Assembly: GCA_964023205.1 (NCBI GenBank)
Contig: OZ026842.1
Location: 9,951,407-10,015,406, forward strand
DNA: 64,000 nucleotides
Origin: Lutraria lutraria
Lineage: Eukaryota > Mollusca > Bivalvia > Venerida > Mactridae
Direction: 5' to 3'
Position numbers and translations under genes: made by a program. Below are positions 25,501 through 37,905 of the stretch, piece by piece; within the stretch, counting starts at the first letter, position 1; each line of letters begins with the position of its first letter. The notes beneath the pieces are model-generated. The model worked only from the letters and a program-made list of their open reading frames with translations. It had not been told where the DNA came from and did not search any database.

Positions 25501-27222
25501 TCTCCAGTCCGAGACCATGTCCTCCCCAAGTTGTCCGGTCATGCATTCTCCAGTCCGAGACCATGTCCCCCCCTCCCCGGTTGCCCGGTCATGCATTCTC
25601 CAGTCCGAGACCATGTCCCCCCCAGGTTGCCCGGTCATGCATTCTCCAGTCCGAGACCATGCCCCCCCCAGGTTGTCCGGTCATGCTTTCTCCAGTCCGA
25701 GACCATGTTCCCCACGCCCCGGTTGCCCGGTCATGCATTCTCCAGTCCGAGACCATGTCCCCCCCAGGTTGTCCGGTCATGCTTTCTCCAGTCCGAGACC
25801 ATGTTCCCCACGCCCCGGTTGCCCGGTCATGCATTCTCCAGTCCGAGACCATGTCCTCCCCAGGTTGTCCGGTCATGCATTCTCCAGTCCGAGACCATGT
25901 CCCCCCCAGGTTGTCCGGTCATGCATTCTCCAGTCCGAGACCATGTCCCCCCCAGGTTGTCCGGTCATGCTTTCTCCAGTCTGAGACCATGTCCTCCCCA
26001 AGTTGTCCGGTCATGCATTCTCCAGTCCGAGACCATGTCCCCCCCTCCCCGGTTGCCCGGTCATGCATTCTCCAGTCCGAGACCATGTCCCCCCCAGGTT
26101 GCCCGGTCATGCATTCTCCAGTCCGAGACCATGCCCCCCCCAGGTTGTCCGGTCATGCTTTCTCCAGTCCGAGACCATGTTCCCCACGCCCCGGTTGCCC
26201 GGTCATGCATTCTCCAGTCCGAGACCATGTCCCCCCCAGGTTGTCCGGTCATGCTTTCTCCAGTCCGAGACCATGTTCCCCACGCCCCGGTTGCCCGGTC
26301 ATGCATTCTCCAGTCCGAGACCATGTCCTCCCCAGGTTGTCCGGTCATGCATTCTCCAGTCCGAGACCATGTCCCCCCCAGGTTGTCCGGTCATGCTTTC
26401 TCCAGTCCGAGACCATGTCCTCCCCAAGTTGTCCGGTCATGCATTCTCCAGTCCGAGACCATGTCCCCCCCTCCCCGGTTGCCCGGTCATGCATTCTCCA
26501 GTCCGAGACCATGTCCTCCCCAAGTTGTCCGGTCATGCATTCTCCAGTCCGAGACCATGTCCCCCCCTCCCCAGTTGCCCGGTCATGCATTCTCCAGTCC
26601 GAGACCATGTCCCCCCTCACCGGTTGCCCGGTCATGCATTCTCCAGTCCGAGACCATGTCCTCCCCCAGGTTGTCCGGTCATGCATTCTCCAGTCCGAGA
26701 CCATGTCCCCCCCAGGTTGTCCGGTCATGCTTTCTCCAGTCCGAGACCATGTCCTCCCCAAGTTGTCCGGTCATGCATTCTCCAGTCCGAGACCATGTCC
26801 TCCCCAAGTTGTCCGGTCATGCATTCTCCAGTCCGAGACCATGTCCCCCCCTCCCCAGTTGCCCGGTCATGCATTCTCCAGTCCGAGACCATGTCCCCCC
26901 TCCCCGGTTGCCCGGTCATGCATTCTCCAGTCCGAGACCATGTCCCCCCCAGGTTGTCCGGTCATGCTTTCTCCAGTCCGAGACCATGTCCTCCCCAAGT
27001 TGTCCGGTCATGCATTCTCCAGTCCGAGACCATGTCCCCCCCAGGTTGTCCGGTCATGCTTTCTCCAGTCCGAGACCATGTTCCCCACACCCCGGTTGCC
27101 CGGTCATGCATTCTCCAGTCCGAGACCATGTCCTCCCCAAGTTGTCCGGTCATGCATTCTCCAGTCCGAGACCATGTCCCCCCTCCCCGGTTGCCCGGTC
27201 ATGCATTCTCCAGTCCGAGACC
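19510..27222 (+). repeat. Array block C of the minisatellite
   Basis: 7,713 bp, about 164 units. The first 1.1 kb or so matches block D at an offset of 8176 and includes an 11-C tract at 19681-19691 and the TCATTTTTTCTCC unit just after it. A one-base loss (TCATGTTTCTCC) lies near 21272. A 477-bp tandem duplication (22638-22943 again at 23115-23420) carries the ACCATTATCCCC marker. From about 23.4 to 26.5 kb the variant order follows block B at offsets of 12023 then 12164. The last units before spacer 3 match those before spacers 2 and 4-6. Confidence 0.95.
22566..23519 (+). repeat. 477-bp tandem duplication with the ATTATCCCC marker
   Basis: Two copies of the same ten-unit series lie 477 bp apart; 22638-22943 equals 23115-23420 as read on the minus strand. 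Each begins with the rare ACCATTATCCCC unit and includes a hybrid TTCCCCACTCCCCAGGTTG unit. Block B has only one copy (marker at 11030). Outer edges are approximate. Confidence 0.78.
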
Positions 27223-27685
27223 TTGTTCTGCACTCCCGTACCACACTCATTGTCTGATGGACATAGTGCTTGGCGTTTGACTACCCCACCATTATTAATA
27301 TGTACAGCACTAATTGTAAGAAAAACTTTTATTTTCATTGTGGACCCTATGATAGTCCAAGGAATGGGTTAAGGGATTTTTCATCTTGGCACATGGTATG
27401 AAATAAAAAAAAAATCTAAAATCATTTACATCTGTTTTATTTCAGTTGTTGCTGACCTTTGAACAACTCTACAGAAACTAAGCTAAGTTATTTTTCATTT
27501 GCATTTTAATTTATTGTGCAGACATGAAGTAACATTTCAGTCCAAATTGCAGCACACTTTTAAGTCTACATATATTTGTTGTAATACAAACTAACTTGTC
27601 TTCGCATGTCTTTGTGTATCTTTGCATGTCTTTTGCAGTGTTTTGTGGGCCCCCAAACTTTAAGTCATACCATCCGGTTTTCTGC
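27223..27685 (+). repeat. Spacer copy 3
   Basis: Full 463-bp spacer, offset 19200 from copy 1, of the CTCTACAG lineage. It has one private change in its diverged end unit, TTTTCTGCTCATG where all other copies have TTTTCCGCTCATG (about 27682), a C-to-T at a CpG. Octamer at 27497-27504, AATAAA at 27402. Confidence 0.93.
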
Positions 27686-30600
27686 TCATGCATTCTCCAG
27701 TACGAGACCATGTCCCCCCCAGGTTGTCCGGTCATGCTTTCTCCAGTCCGAGACCATGTCCTCCCCAGGTTGTCCGGTCATGCATTCTCCAGTCCGAGAC
27801 CATGTTCCCCCCTCCCCGGTTGTCCGGTCATGCATTCTCCAGTCCGAGACCATGTTCCCCCCCCCCCAGGTTGTCCGGTCATTTTTTCTCCAGTCCGATA
27901 CCATGTTCCCCACGCCCCGGTTGCCCGGTCATGCATTCTCCAGTCCGAGACCATGTCCTCCCCCAGGTTGTCCGGTCATGCATTCTCCAGTCCGAGACCA
28001 TGTCCCCCCCAGGTTGTCCGGTCATGCTTTCTCCAGTCCGAGACCATGTTCCCCACGCCCCGGTTGCCCGGTCATGCATTCTCCAGTCCGAGACCATGTC
28101 CTCCCCAGGTTGTCCGGTCATGCATTCTCCAGTCCGAGACCATGTCGTCCCCAAGTTGTCCGGTCATGCATTCTCCAGTCCGAGACCATGTCCTCCCCCA
28201 GGTTGTCCGGTCATGCATTCTCCAGTCCGAGACCATGTCCCCCCCAGGTTGTCCTGTCATGCTTTCTCCAGTCCGAGACCATGTTCCCCACGCCCCGGTT
28301 GCCCGGTCATGCATTCTCCAGTCCGAGACCATTTCCCCCCCAGGTTGTCCGGTCATGCTTTCTCCAGTCCGAGACCATGTCCCCTCCCCGGTTGCCCGGT
28401 CATGCATTCTCCAGTCCGAGACCATGTCCTCCTCAGGTTGTCCGGTCATGCATTCTCCAGTCCGAGACCATGTCCCCCCCAGGTTGTCCGGTCATGCTTT
28501 CTCCAGTCCGAGACCATGTTCCCCACGCCCCGGTTGCCCGGTCATGCTTTCTCCAGTCCGAGACCATGTCCTCCCCCAGGTTGTCCGGTCATGCATTCTC
28601 CAGTCCGAGACCATGTCCCCCCCAGGTTGTCTGGTCATGCTTTCTCCAGTCCGAGACCATGTTCCCCACTCCCCGGTTGCCCGGTCATGCTTTCTCCAGT
28701 CCGAGACCATGTCCTCCCCAAGTTGTCCGGTCATGCATTCTCCAGTCCGATACCATGTCCCCCCTCCCCGGTTGCCCGGTCATGCATTCTCCAGTCCGAG
28801 ACCATGTTCCCCCCTCCCCGGTTGCCCGGTCATGCATTCTCCAGTCTGAGACCATGTCCCCCCCTCCCCGGTTGCCCGGTCATGCATTCTCCAGTCCGAG
28901 ACCATGTCCCCCCCAGGTTGTCCGGTCATGCTTTCTCCAGTCCGAGACCATGACCTCCCCAAGTTGTCCGGTCATGCATTCTCCAGTCCGAGACCATGTC
29001 CCCCCCAGGTTGCCCGGTCATGCATTCTCCAGTCCGAGACCATGTCCTCCCCAAGTTGTCCGGTCATGCATTCTCCAGTCCGAGACCATGTCCCCCCCTC
29101 CCCGGTTGCCCGGTCATGCATTCTCCAGTCCGAGACCATGTCCTCCCCAGGTTGTCCGGTCATGCATTCTCCAGTCCGAGACCATGTCCCCCCCAGGTTG
29201 CCCGGTCATGCATTCTCCAGTCCGAGACCATGTCCCCCCCAGGTTGCCCGGTCATGCATTCTCCAGTCCGAGACCATGTCCCCCCCAGGTTGTCCGGTCA
29301 TGCTTTCTCCAGTCCGAGACCATGTTCCCCACTCCCCGGTTGCCGGGTCATGCATTCTCCAGTCCGAGACCATGTCCTCCCCAGGTTGTCCGGTCATGCA
29401 TTCTCCAGTCCGAGACCATGTCCCCCCCAGGTTGTCCGGTCATGCTTTCTCCAGTCCGAGACCATGTCCTCCCCAAGTTGTCCGGTCATGCATTCTCCAG
29501 TCCGAGACCATGTCCTCCCCAAGTTGTCCGGTCATGCATTCTCCAGTCCGAGACCATGTCCCCCCCTCCCCAGTTCCCGGTCATGCATTCTCCTGTCCGA
29601 GACCATGTCCCCCCTCCCCGGTTGCCCGGTCATGCATTCTCCAGTCCGAGACCATGTCCCCCCCAGGTTGTCCGGTCATGCTTTCTCCAGTCCGAGACCA
29701 TGTCCTCCCCAAGTTGTCCGGTCATGCATTCTCCAGTCCGAGACCATGTCCCCCCCAGGTTGTCCGGTCATGCTTTCTCCAGTCCGAGACCATGTTCCCC
29801 ACACCCCGGTTGCCCGGTCATGCATTCTCCAGTCCGAGACCATGTCCTCCCCAAGTTGTCCGGTCATGCATTCTCCAGTCCGAGACCATGTCCCCCCTCC
29901 CCGGTTGCCCGGTCATGCATTCTCCAGTCCGAGACCATGTCCCCCCCAGGTTGTCCGGTCATGCTTTCTCCAGTCCGAGACCATGTTCCCCACGCCCCGG
30001 TTGTCCGGTCATGCATTCTCCAGTCCGAGACCATGTCCCCCTCAGGTTGTCCGGTCATGCATTCTCCAGTCCGAGACCATGTCCTCCCCCAGGTTGTCCG
30101 GTCATGCATTCTCCAGTCCGAGACCATGTCCCCCCCAGGTTGTCCGGTCATGCTTTCTCCAGTCCGAGACCATGTCCTCCCCAAGTTGTCCGGTCATGCA
30201 TTCTCCAGTCCGAGACCATGTCCTCCCCAAGTTGTCCGGTCATGCATTCTCCAGTCCGAGACCATGTCCCCCCCTCCCCAGTTGCCCGGTCATGCATTCT
30301 CCAGTCCGAGACCATGTCCCCCCTCCCCGGTTGCCCGGTCATGCATTCTCCAGTCCGAGACCATGTTCCCCACTCCCCAGGTTGTCCGGTCATGCATTCT
30401 CCAGTCCGAGACCATGTCCCCCCCAGGTTGTCCGGTCATGCATTCTCCAGTCCGAGACCATGTCCCCCCCAGGTTGTCCGGTCATGCTTTCTCCAGTCCG
30501 AGACCATGTCCTCCCCAAGTTGTCCGGTCATGCATTCTCCAGTCCGAGACCATGTCCCCCCCTCCCCGGTTGCCCGGTCATGCATTCTCCAGTCCGAGAC

Positions 30601-31785
30601 CATGTCCCCCCCAGGTTGCCCGGTCATGCATTCTCCAGTCCGAGACCATGCCCCCCCCAGGTTGTCCGGTCATGCTTTCTCCAGTCCGAGACCATGTTCC
30701 CCACGCCCCGGTTGCCCGGTCATGCATTCTCCAGTCCGAGACCATGTCCCCCCCAGGTTGTCCGGTCATGCTTTCTCCAGTCCGAGACCATGTTCCCCAC
30801 GCCCCGGTTGCCCGGTCATGCATTCTCCAGTCCGAGACCATGTCCTCCCCAGGTTGTCCGGTCATGCATTCTCCAGTCCGAGACCATGTCCCCCCCAGGT
30901 TGTCCGGTCATGCATTCTCCAGTCCGAGACCATGTCCCCCCCAGGTTGTCCGGTCATGCTTTCTCCAGTCCGAGACCATGTCCTCCCCAAGTTGTCCGGT
31001 CATGCATTCTCCAGTCCGAGACCATGTCCCCCCCTCCCCGGTTGCCCGGTCATGCATTCTCCAGTCCGAGACCATGTCCTCCCCAAGTTGTCCGGTCATG
31101 CATTCTCCAGTCCGAGACCATGTCCCCCCCTCCCCAGTTGCCCGGTCATGCATTCTCCAGTCCGAGACCATGTCCCCCCTCACCGGTTGCCCGGTCATGC
31201 ATTCTCCAGTCCGAGACCATGTCCTCCCCCAGGTTGTCCGGTCATGCATTCTCCAGTCCGAGACCATGTCCCCCCCAGGTTGTCCGGTCATGCTTTCTCC
31301 AGTCCGAGACCATGTCCTCCCCAAGTTGTCCGGTCATGCATTCTCCAGTCCGAGACCATGTCCTCCCCAAGTTGTCCGGTCATGCATTCTCCAGTCCGAG
31401 ACCATGTCCCCCCCTCCCCAGTTGCCCGGTCATGCATTCTCCAGTCCGAGACCATGTCCCCCCTCCCCGGTTGCCCGGTCATGCATTCTCCAGTCCGAGA
31501 CCATGTCCCCCCCAGGTTGTCCGGTCATGCTTTCTCCAGTCCGAGACCATGTCCTCCCCAAGTTGTCCGGTCATGCATTCTCCAGTCCGAGACCATGTCC
31601 CCCCCAGGTTGTCCGGTCATGCTTTCTCCAGTCCGAGACCATGTTCCCCACACCCCGGTTGCCCGGTCATGCATTCTCCAGTCCGAGACCATGTCCTCCC
31701 CAAGTTGTCCGGTCATGCATTCTCCAGTCCGAGACCATGTCCCCCCTCCCCGGTTGCCCGGTCATGCATTCTCCAGTCCGAGACC
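27686..31785 (+). repeat. Array block D of the minisatellite (shortest)
   Basis: 4,100 bp, about 87 units, the shortest array between two spacers. The first 1.35 kb matches blocks C, E, F and G; it keeps the 11-C tract seen in C, and has the CCGATACC unit at 28749. From about 29.86 to 30.9 kb it follows block B at an offset of 17153, and its end matches C. It therefore looks like a block-C-type unit that lost its middle. Confidence 0.95.
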
Positions 31786-32248
31786 TTGTTCTGCACTCCC
31801 GTACCACACTCATTGTCTGATGGACATAGTGCTTGGCGTTTGACTACCCCACCATTATTAATATGTACAGCACTAATTGTAAGAAAAACTTTTATTTTCA
31901 TTGTGGACCCTATGATAGTCCAAGGAATGGGTTAAGGGATTTTTCATCTTGGCACATGGTATGAAATAAAAAAAAAATCTAAAATCATTTACATCTGTTT
32001 TATTTCAGTTGTTGCTGACCTTTGAACAACTCTACAGAAACTAAGCTAAGTTATTTTTCATTTGCATTTTAATTTATTGTGCAGACATGAAGTAACATTT
32101 CAGTCCAAATTGCAGCACACTTTTAAGTCTACATATATTTGTTGTAATACAAACTAACTTGTCTTCGCATGTCTTTGTGTATCTTTGCATGTCTTTTGCA
32201 GTGTTTTGTGGGCCCCCAAACTTTAAGTCATACCATCCGGTTTTCCGC
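31786..32248 (+). repeat. Spacer copy 4
   Basis: Full 463-bp spacer, offset 23763 from copy 1, CTCTACAG lineage. Octamer at 32060-32067, AATAAA at 31965, intron-like signals at 31879-32008. I noticed no private changes. Confidence 0.93.
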
Positions 32249-35200
32249 TCATGCATTCTCCAGTACGAGACCATGTCCCCCCCAGGTTGTCCGGTCATGC
32301 TTTCTCCAGTCCGAGACCATGTCCTCCCCAGGTTGTCCGGTCATGCATTCTCCAGTCCGAGACCATGTTCCCCCCTCCCCGGTTGTCCGGTCATGCATTC
32401 TCCAGTCCGAGACCATGTTCCCCCCCCCCAGGTTGTCCGGTCATTTTTTCTCCAGTCCGAGACCATGTTCCCCACGCCCCGGTTGCCCGGTCATGCATTC
32501 TCCAGTCCGAGACCATGTCCTCCCCCAGGTTGTCCGGTCATGCATTCTCCAGTCCGAGACCATGTCCCCCCCAGGTTGTCCGGTCATGCTTTCTCCAGTC
32601 CGAGACCATGTTCCCCACGCCCCGGTTGCCCGGTCATGCATTCTCCAGTCCGAGACCATGTCCTCCCCAGGTTGTCCGGTCATGCATTCTCCAGTCCGAG
32701 ACCATGTCGTCCCCAAGTTGTCCGGTCATGCATTCTCCAGTCCGAGACCATGTCCTCCCCCAGGTTGTCCGGTCATGCATTCTCCAGTCCGAGACCATGT
32801 CCCCCCCAGGTTGTCCTGTCATGCTTTCTCCAGTCCGAGACCATGTTCCCCACGCCCCGGTTGCCCGGTCATGCATTCTCCAGTCCGAGACCATGTCCCC
32901 CCCAGGTTGTCCGGTCATGCTTTCTCCAGTCCGAGACCATGTCCCCTCCCCGGTTGCCCGGTCATGCATTCTCCAGTCCGAGACCATGTCCTCCTCAGGT
33001 TGTCCGGTCATGCATTCTCCAGTCCGAGACCATGTCCCCCCCAGGTTGTCCGGTCATGCTTTCTCCAGTCCGAGACCATGTTCCCCACGCCCCGGTTGCC
33101 CGGTCATGCTTTCTCCAGTCCGAGACCATGTCCTCCCCCAGGTTGTCCGGTCATGCATTCTCCAGTCCGAGACCATGTCCCCCCCAGGTTGTCTGGTCAT
33201 GCTTTCTCCAGTCCGAGACCATGTTCCCCACTCCCCGGTTGCCCGGTCATGCTTTCTCCAGTCCGAGACCATGTCCTCCCCAAGTTGTCCGGTCATGCAT
33301 TCTCCAGTCCGATATCATGTCCCCCCTCCCCGGTTGCCCGGTCATGCATTCTCCAGTCCGAGACCATGTTCCCCCCTCCCCGGTTGCCCGGTCATGCATT
33401 CTCCAGTCTGAGACCATGTCCCCCCCTCCCCGGTTGCCCGGTCATGCATTCTCCAGTCCGAGACCATGTCCCCCCCAGGTTGTCCGGTCATGCTTTCTCC
33501 AGTCCGAGACCATGACCTCCCCAAGTTGTCCGGTCATGCATTCTCCAGTCCGAGACCATGTCCCCCCCAGGTTGCCCGGTCATGCATTCTCCAGTCCGAG
33601 ACCATGTCCCCCCCAGGTTGTCCGGTCATGCTTTCTCCAGTCCGAGACCATGTCCTCCCCAGGTTGTCCGGTCATGCATTCTCCAGTCCGAGACCATGTC
33701 CCCCCCCCCAGGTTGTCCGGTCATGCTTTCTCCAGTCCGAGACCATGTCCTCCCCAAGTTGTCCGGTCATGCTTTCTCCAGTCTGAGACCATGTCCCCCC
33801 CAGGTTGCCCGGTCATGCATTCGCCAGTCCGAGACCATGTCCCCCCCAGGTTGTCCGGTCATGCTTTCTCCAGTCCGAGACCATGTCCTCCCCAAGTTGT
33901 CCGGTCATGCATTCTCCAGTCCGAGTCCATGTCCCCCCCCCAGGTTGTCCGGTCATGCTTTCTCCAGTCCGAGACCATGTCCCCCCCAGGTTGTCCGGTC
34001 ATGCTTTCTCCAGTCCGAGACCATGTTCCCCACTCCTCGGTTGCCCGGTCATGCATTCTCCAGTCCGAGACCATGTCTTCCCCACTCCCCGGTTGCCCGG
34101 TCATGCTTTCTCCAGTCCGAGACCATGTTCCCCACTCCCCGGTTGCCCGGTCATGCATTCTCCAGTCCGAGACCATGTCTTCCCCAGGTTGTCCGGTCAT
34201 GCATTCTCCAGTCCGAGACCATGTCCCCCCCCAGGTTGTCCGGTCATGCATTCTCCAGTCCGAGACCATGTCCCCCCCAGGTTGTCCGGTCATGCTTTCT
34301 CCAGTCCGAGACCATGTCCTCCCCAAGTTGTCCGGTCATGCATTCTCCAGTCCGAGACCGTGTCCCCCCCTCCCCGGTTGCCCGGTCATGCATTCTCCAG
34401 TCCGAGACCATGTCCCCCCCAGGTTGCCCGGTCATGCATTCTCCAGTCCGAGACCATGTCCCCCCCAGGTTGTCCGGTCATGATTTCTCCAGTCCGAGAC
34501 CATGTTCCCCACGCCCCGGTTGCCCGGTCATGCATTCTCCAGTCCGAGACCATGTCCCCCCCAGGTTGTCCGGTCATGCTTTCTCCAGTCCGAGACCATG
34601 TTCCCCACTCCCCGGTTGCCCGGTCATGCATTCTCCAGTCCGAGACCATGTCCCCCCCAGGTTGTCCGGTCATGCTTTCTCCAGTCCGAGACCATGTTCC
34701 CCTCTCCCCGGTTGCCCGGTCATGCATTCTCCAGTCCGAGACCATGTCCCCCCCAGGTTGTCCGGTCATGCTTTCTCCAGTCCGAGACCATGTCCCCTCC
34801 CCGGTTGCCCGGTCATGCATTCTCCAGTCCGAGACCATGTCCTCCTCAGGTTGTCCGGTCATGCATTCTCCAGTCCGAGACCATGTCCCCCCCAGGTTGT
34901 CCGGTCATGCTTTCTCCAGTCCGAGACCATGTTCCCCACGCCCCGGTTGCCCGGTCATGCTTTCTCCAGTCCGAGACCATGTCCTCCCCCAGGTTGTCCG
35001 GTCATGCATTCTCCAGTCCGAGACCATGTCCCCCCCAGGTTGTCTGGTCATGCTTTCTCCAGTCCGAGACCATGTTCCCCACTCCCCGGTTGCCCAGTCA
35101 TGCTTTCTCCAGTCCGAGACCATGTCCCCCCCAGGTTGTCTGGTCATGCTTTCTCCAGTCCGAGACCATGTTCCCCACTCCCCGGTTGCCCAGTCATGCT

Positions 35201-37442
35201 TTCTCCAGTCCGAGACCATGTCCTCCCCAAGTTGTCCGGTCATGCATTCTCCAGTCCGAGACCATGTCCCCCCTCCCCGGTTGCCCGGTCATGCATTCTC
35301 CAGTCCGAGACCATGTTCCCCCCTCCCCGGTTGCCCGGTCATGCATTCTCCAGTCTGAGACCATGTCCCCCCCTCCCCGGTTGCCCGGTCATGCATTCTC
35401 CAGTCCGAGACCATGTCCCCCCCAGGTTGTCCGGTCATGCTTTCTCCAGTTCGAGACCATGTCCTCCCCAAGTTGTCCGGTAATGCATTCTCCAGTCCGA
35501 GACCATGTCCCCCCCAGGTTGCCCGGTCATGCATTCTCCAGTCCGAGACCATGTCCCCCCCAGGTTGTCCGGTCATGCATTCTCCAGTCCGAGACCATGT
35601 CCCCCCCTCCCCGGTTGCCCGGTCATGCATTCTCCAGTCCGAGACCATGTCCTCCCCAGGTTGTCCGGTCATGCATTCTCCAGTCCGAGACCATGTCCCC
35701 CCCAGGTTGCCCGGTCATGCATTCTCCAGTCCGAGACCATGTCCCCCCCAGGTTGCCCGGTCATGCATTCTCCAGTCCGAGACCATGTCCCCCCCAGGTT
35801 GTCCGGTCATGCTTTCTCCAGTCCGAGACCATGTCCTCCCCAAGTTGTCCGGTCATGCATTCTCCAGTCCGAGACCATGTCCTCCCCAAGTTGTCCGGTC
35901 ATGCATTCTCCAGTCCGAGACCATGTCCCCCCCTCCCCAGTTCCCGGTCATGCATTCTCCTGTCCGAGACCATGTCCCCCCTCCCCGGTTGCCCGGTCAT
36001 GCATTCTCCAGTCCGAGACCATGTCCCCCCCCAGGTTGTCCGGTCATGCTTTCTCCAGTCCGAGACCATGTCCTCCCCAAGTTGTCCGGTCATGCATTCT
36101 CCAGTCCGAGACCATGTCCCCCCCAGGTTGTCCGGTCATGCTTTCTCCAGTCCGAGACCATGTTCCCCACACCCCGGTTGCCCGGTCATGCATTCTCCAG
36201 TCCGAGACCATGTCCTCCCCAAGTTGTCCGGTCATGCATTCTCCAGTCCGAGACCATGTCCCCCCTCCCCGGTTGCCCGGTCATGCATTCTCCAGTCCGA
36301 GACCATGTCCCCCCCAGGTTGTCCGGTCATGCTTTCTCCAGTCCGAGACCATGTTCCCCACGCCCCGGTTGTCCGGTCATGCATTCTCCAGTCCGAGACC
36401 ATGTCCCCCTCAGGTTGTCCGGTCATGCATTCTCCAGTCCGAGACCATGTCCTCCCCCAGGTTGTCCGGTCATGCATTCTCCAGTCCGAGACCATGTCCC
36501 CCCCAGGTTGTCCGGTCATGCTTTCTCCAGTCCGAGACCATGTCCTCCCCAAGTTGTCCGGTCATGCATTCTCCAGTCCGAGACCATGTCCTCCCCAAGT
36601 TGTCCGGTCATGCATTCTCCAGTCCGAGACCATGTCCCCCCCTCCCCAGTTGCCCGGTCATGCATTCTCCAGTCCGAGACCATGTCCCCCCTCCCCGGTT
36701 GCCCGGTCATGCATTCTCCAGTCCGAGACCATGTCCTCCCCAAGTTGTCCGGTCATGCATTCTCCAGTCCGAGACCATGTCCCCCCCTCCCCAGTTGCCC
36801 GGTCATGCATTCTCCAGTCCGAGACCATGTCCCCCCTCACCGGTTGCCCGGTCATGCATTCTCCAGTCCGAGACCATGTCCTCCCCCAGGTTGTCCGGTC
36901 ATGCATTCTCCAGTCCGAGACCATGTCCCCCCCAGGTTGTCCGGTCATGCTTTCTCCAGTCCGAGACCATGTCCTCCCCAAGTTGTCCGGTCATGCATTC
37001 TCCAGTCCGAGACCATGTCCTCCCCAAGTTGTCCGGTCATGCATTCTCCAGTCCGAGACCATGTCCCCCCCTCCCCAGTTGCCCGGTCATGCATTCTCCA
37101 GTCCGAGACCATGTCCCCCCTCCCCGGTTGCCCGGTCATGCATTCTCCAGTCCGAGACCATGTCCCCCCCAGGTTGTCCGGTCATGCTTTCTCCAGTCCG
37201 AGACCATGTCCTCCCCAAGTTGTCCGGTCATGCATTCTCCAGTCCGAGACCATGTCCCCCCCAGGTTGTCCGGTCATGCTTTCTCCAGTCCGAGACCATG
37301 TTCCCCACACCCCGGTTGCCCGGTCATGCATTCTCCAGTCCGAGACCATGTCCTCCCCAAGTTGTCCGGTCATGCATTCTCCAGTCCGAGACCATGTCCC
37401 CCCTCCCCGGTTGCCCGGTCATGCATTCTCCAGTCCGAGACC
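32249..37442 (+). repeat. Array block E of the minisatellite
   Basis: 5,194 bp, about 110 units. It matches block F at a constant offset of 5657 from the spacer to about 35.83 kb, then at 5845-5846 after a 188-bp deletion (four units) near 35834. Private changes include CCGATATCATG at 33311 (C-to-T on top of the CCGATACC variant) and CCGAGTCCATG near 33925. The C tract before the TCATTTTTTCTCC unit is 10 long here against 11 in C and D. Confidence 0.95.
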
Positions 37443-37905
37443 TTGTTCTGCACTCCCGTACCACACTCATTGTCTGATGGACATAGTGCTTGGCGTTTGA
37501 CTACCCCACCATTATTAATATGTACAGCACTAATTGTAAGAAAAACTTTTATTTTCATTGTGGACCCTATGATAGTCCAAGGAATGGGTTAAGGGATTTT
37601 TCATCTTGGCACATGGTATGAAATAAAAAAAAAATCTAAAATCATTTACATCTGTTTTATTTCAGTTGTTGCTGACCTTTGAACAACTCTACAGAAACTA
37701 AGCTAAGTTATTTTTCATTTGCATTTTAATTTATTGTGCAGACATGAAGTAACATTTCAGTCCAAATTGCAGCACACTTTTAAGTCTACATATATTTGTT
37801 GTAATACAAACTAACTTGTCTTCGCATGTCTTTGTGTATCTTTGCATGTCTTTTGCAGTGTTTTGTGGGCCCCCAAACTTTAAGTCATACCATCCGGTTT
37901 TCCGC
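37443..37905 (+). repeat. Spacer copy 5
   Basis: Full 463-bp spacer, offset 29420 from copy 1, CTCTACAG lineage. Octamer at 37717-37724, AATAAA at 37622, second acceptor-like motif ending at 37858. I noticed no private changes. Confidence 0.93.
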
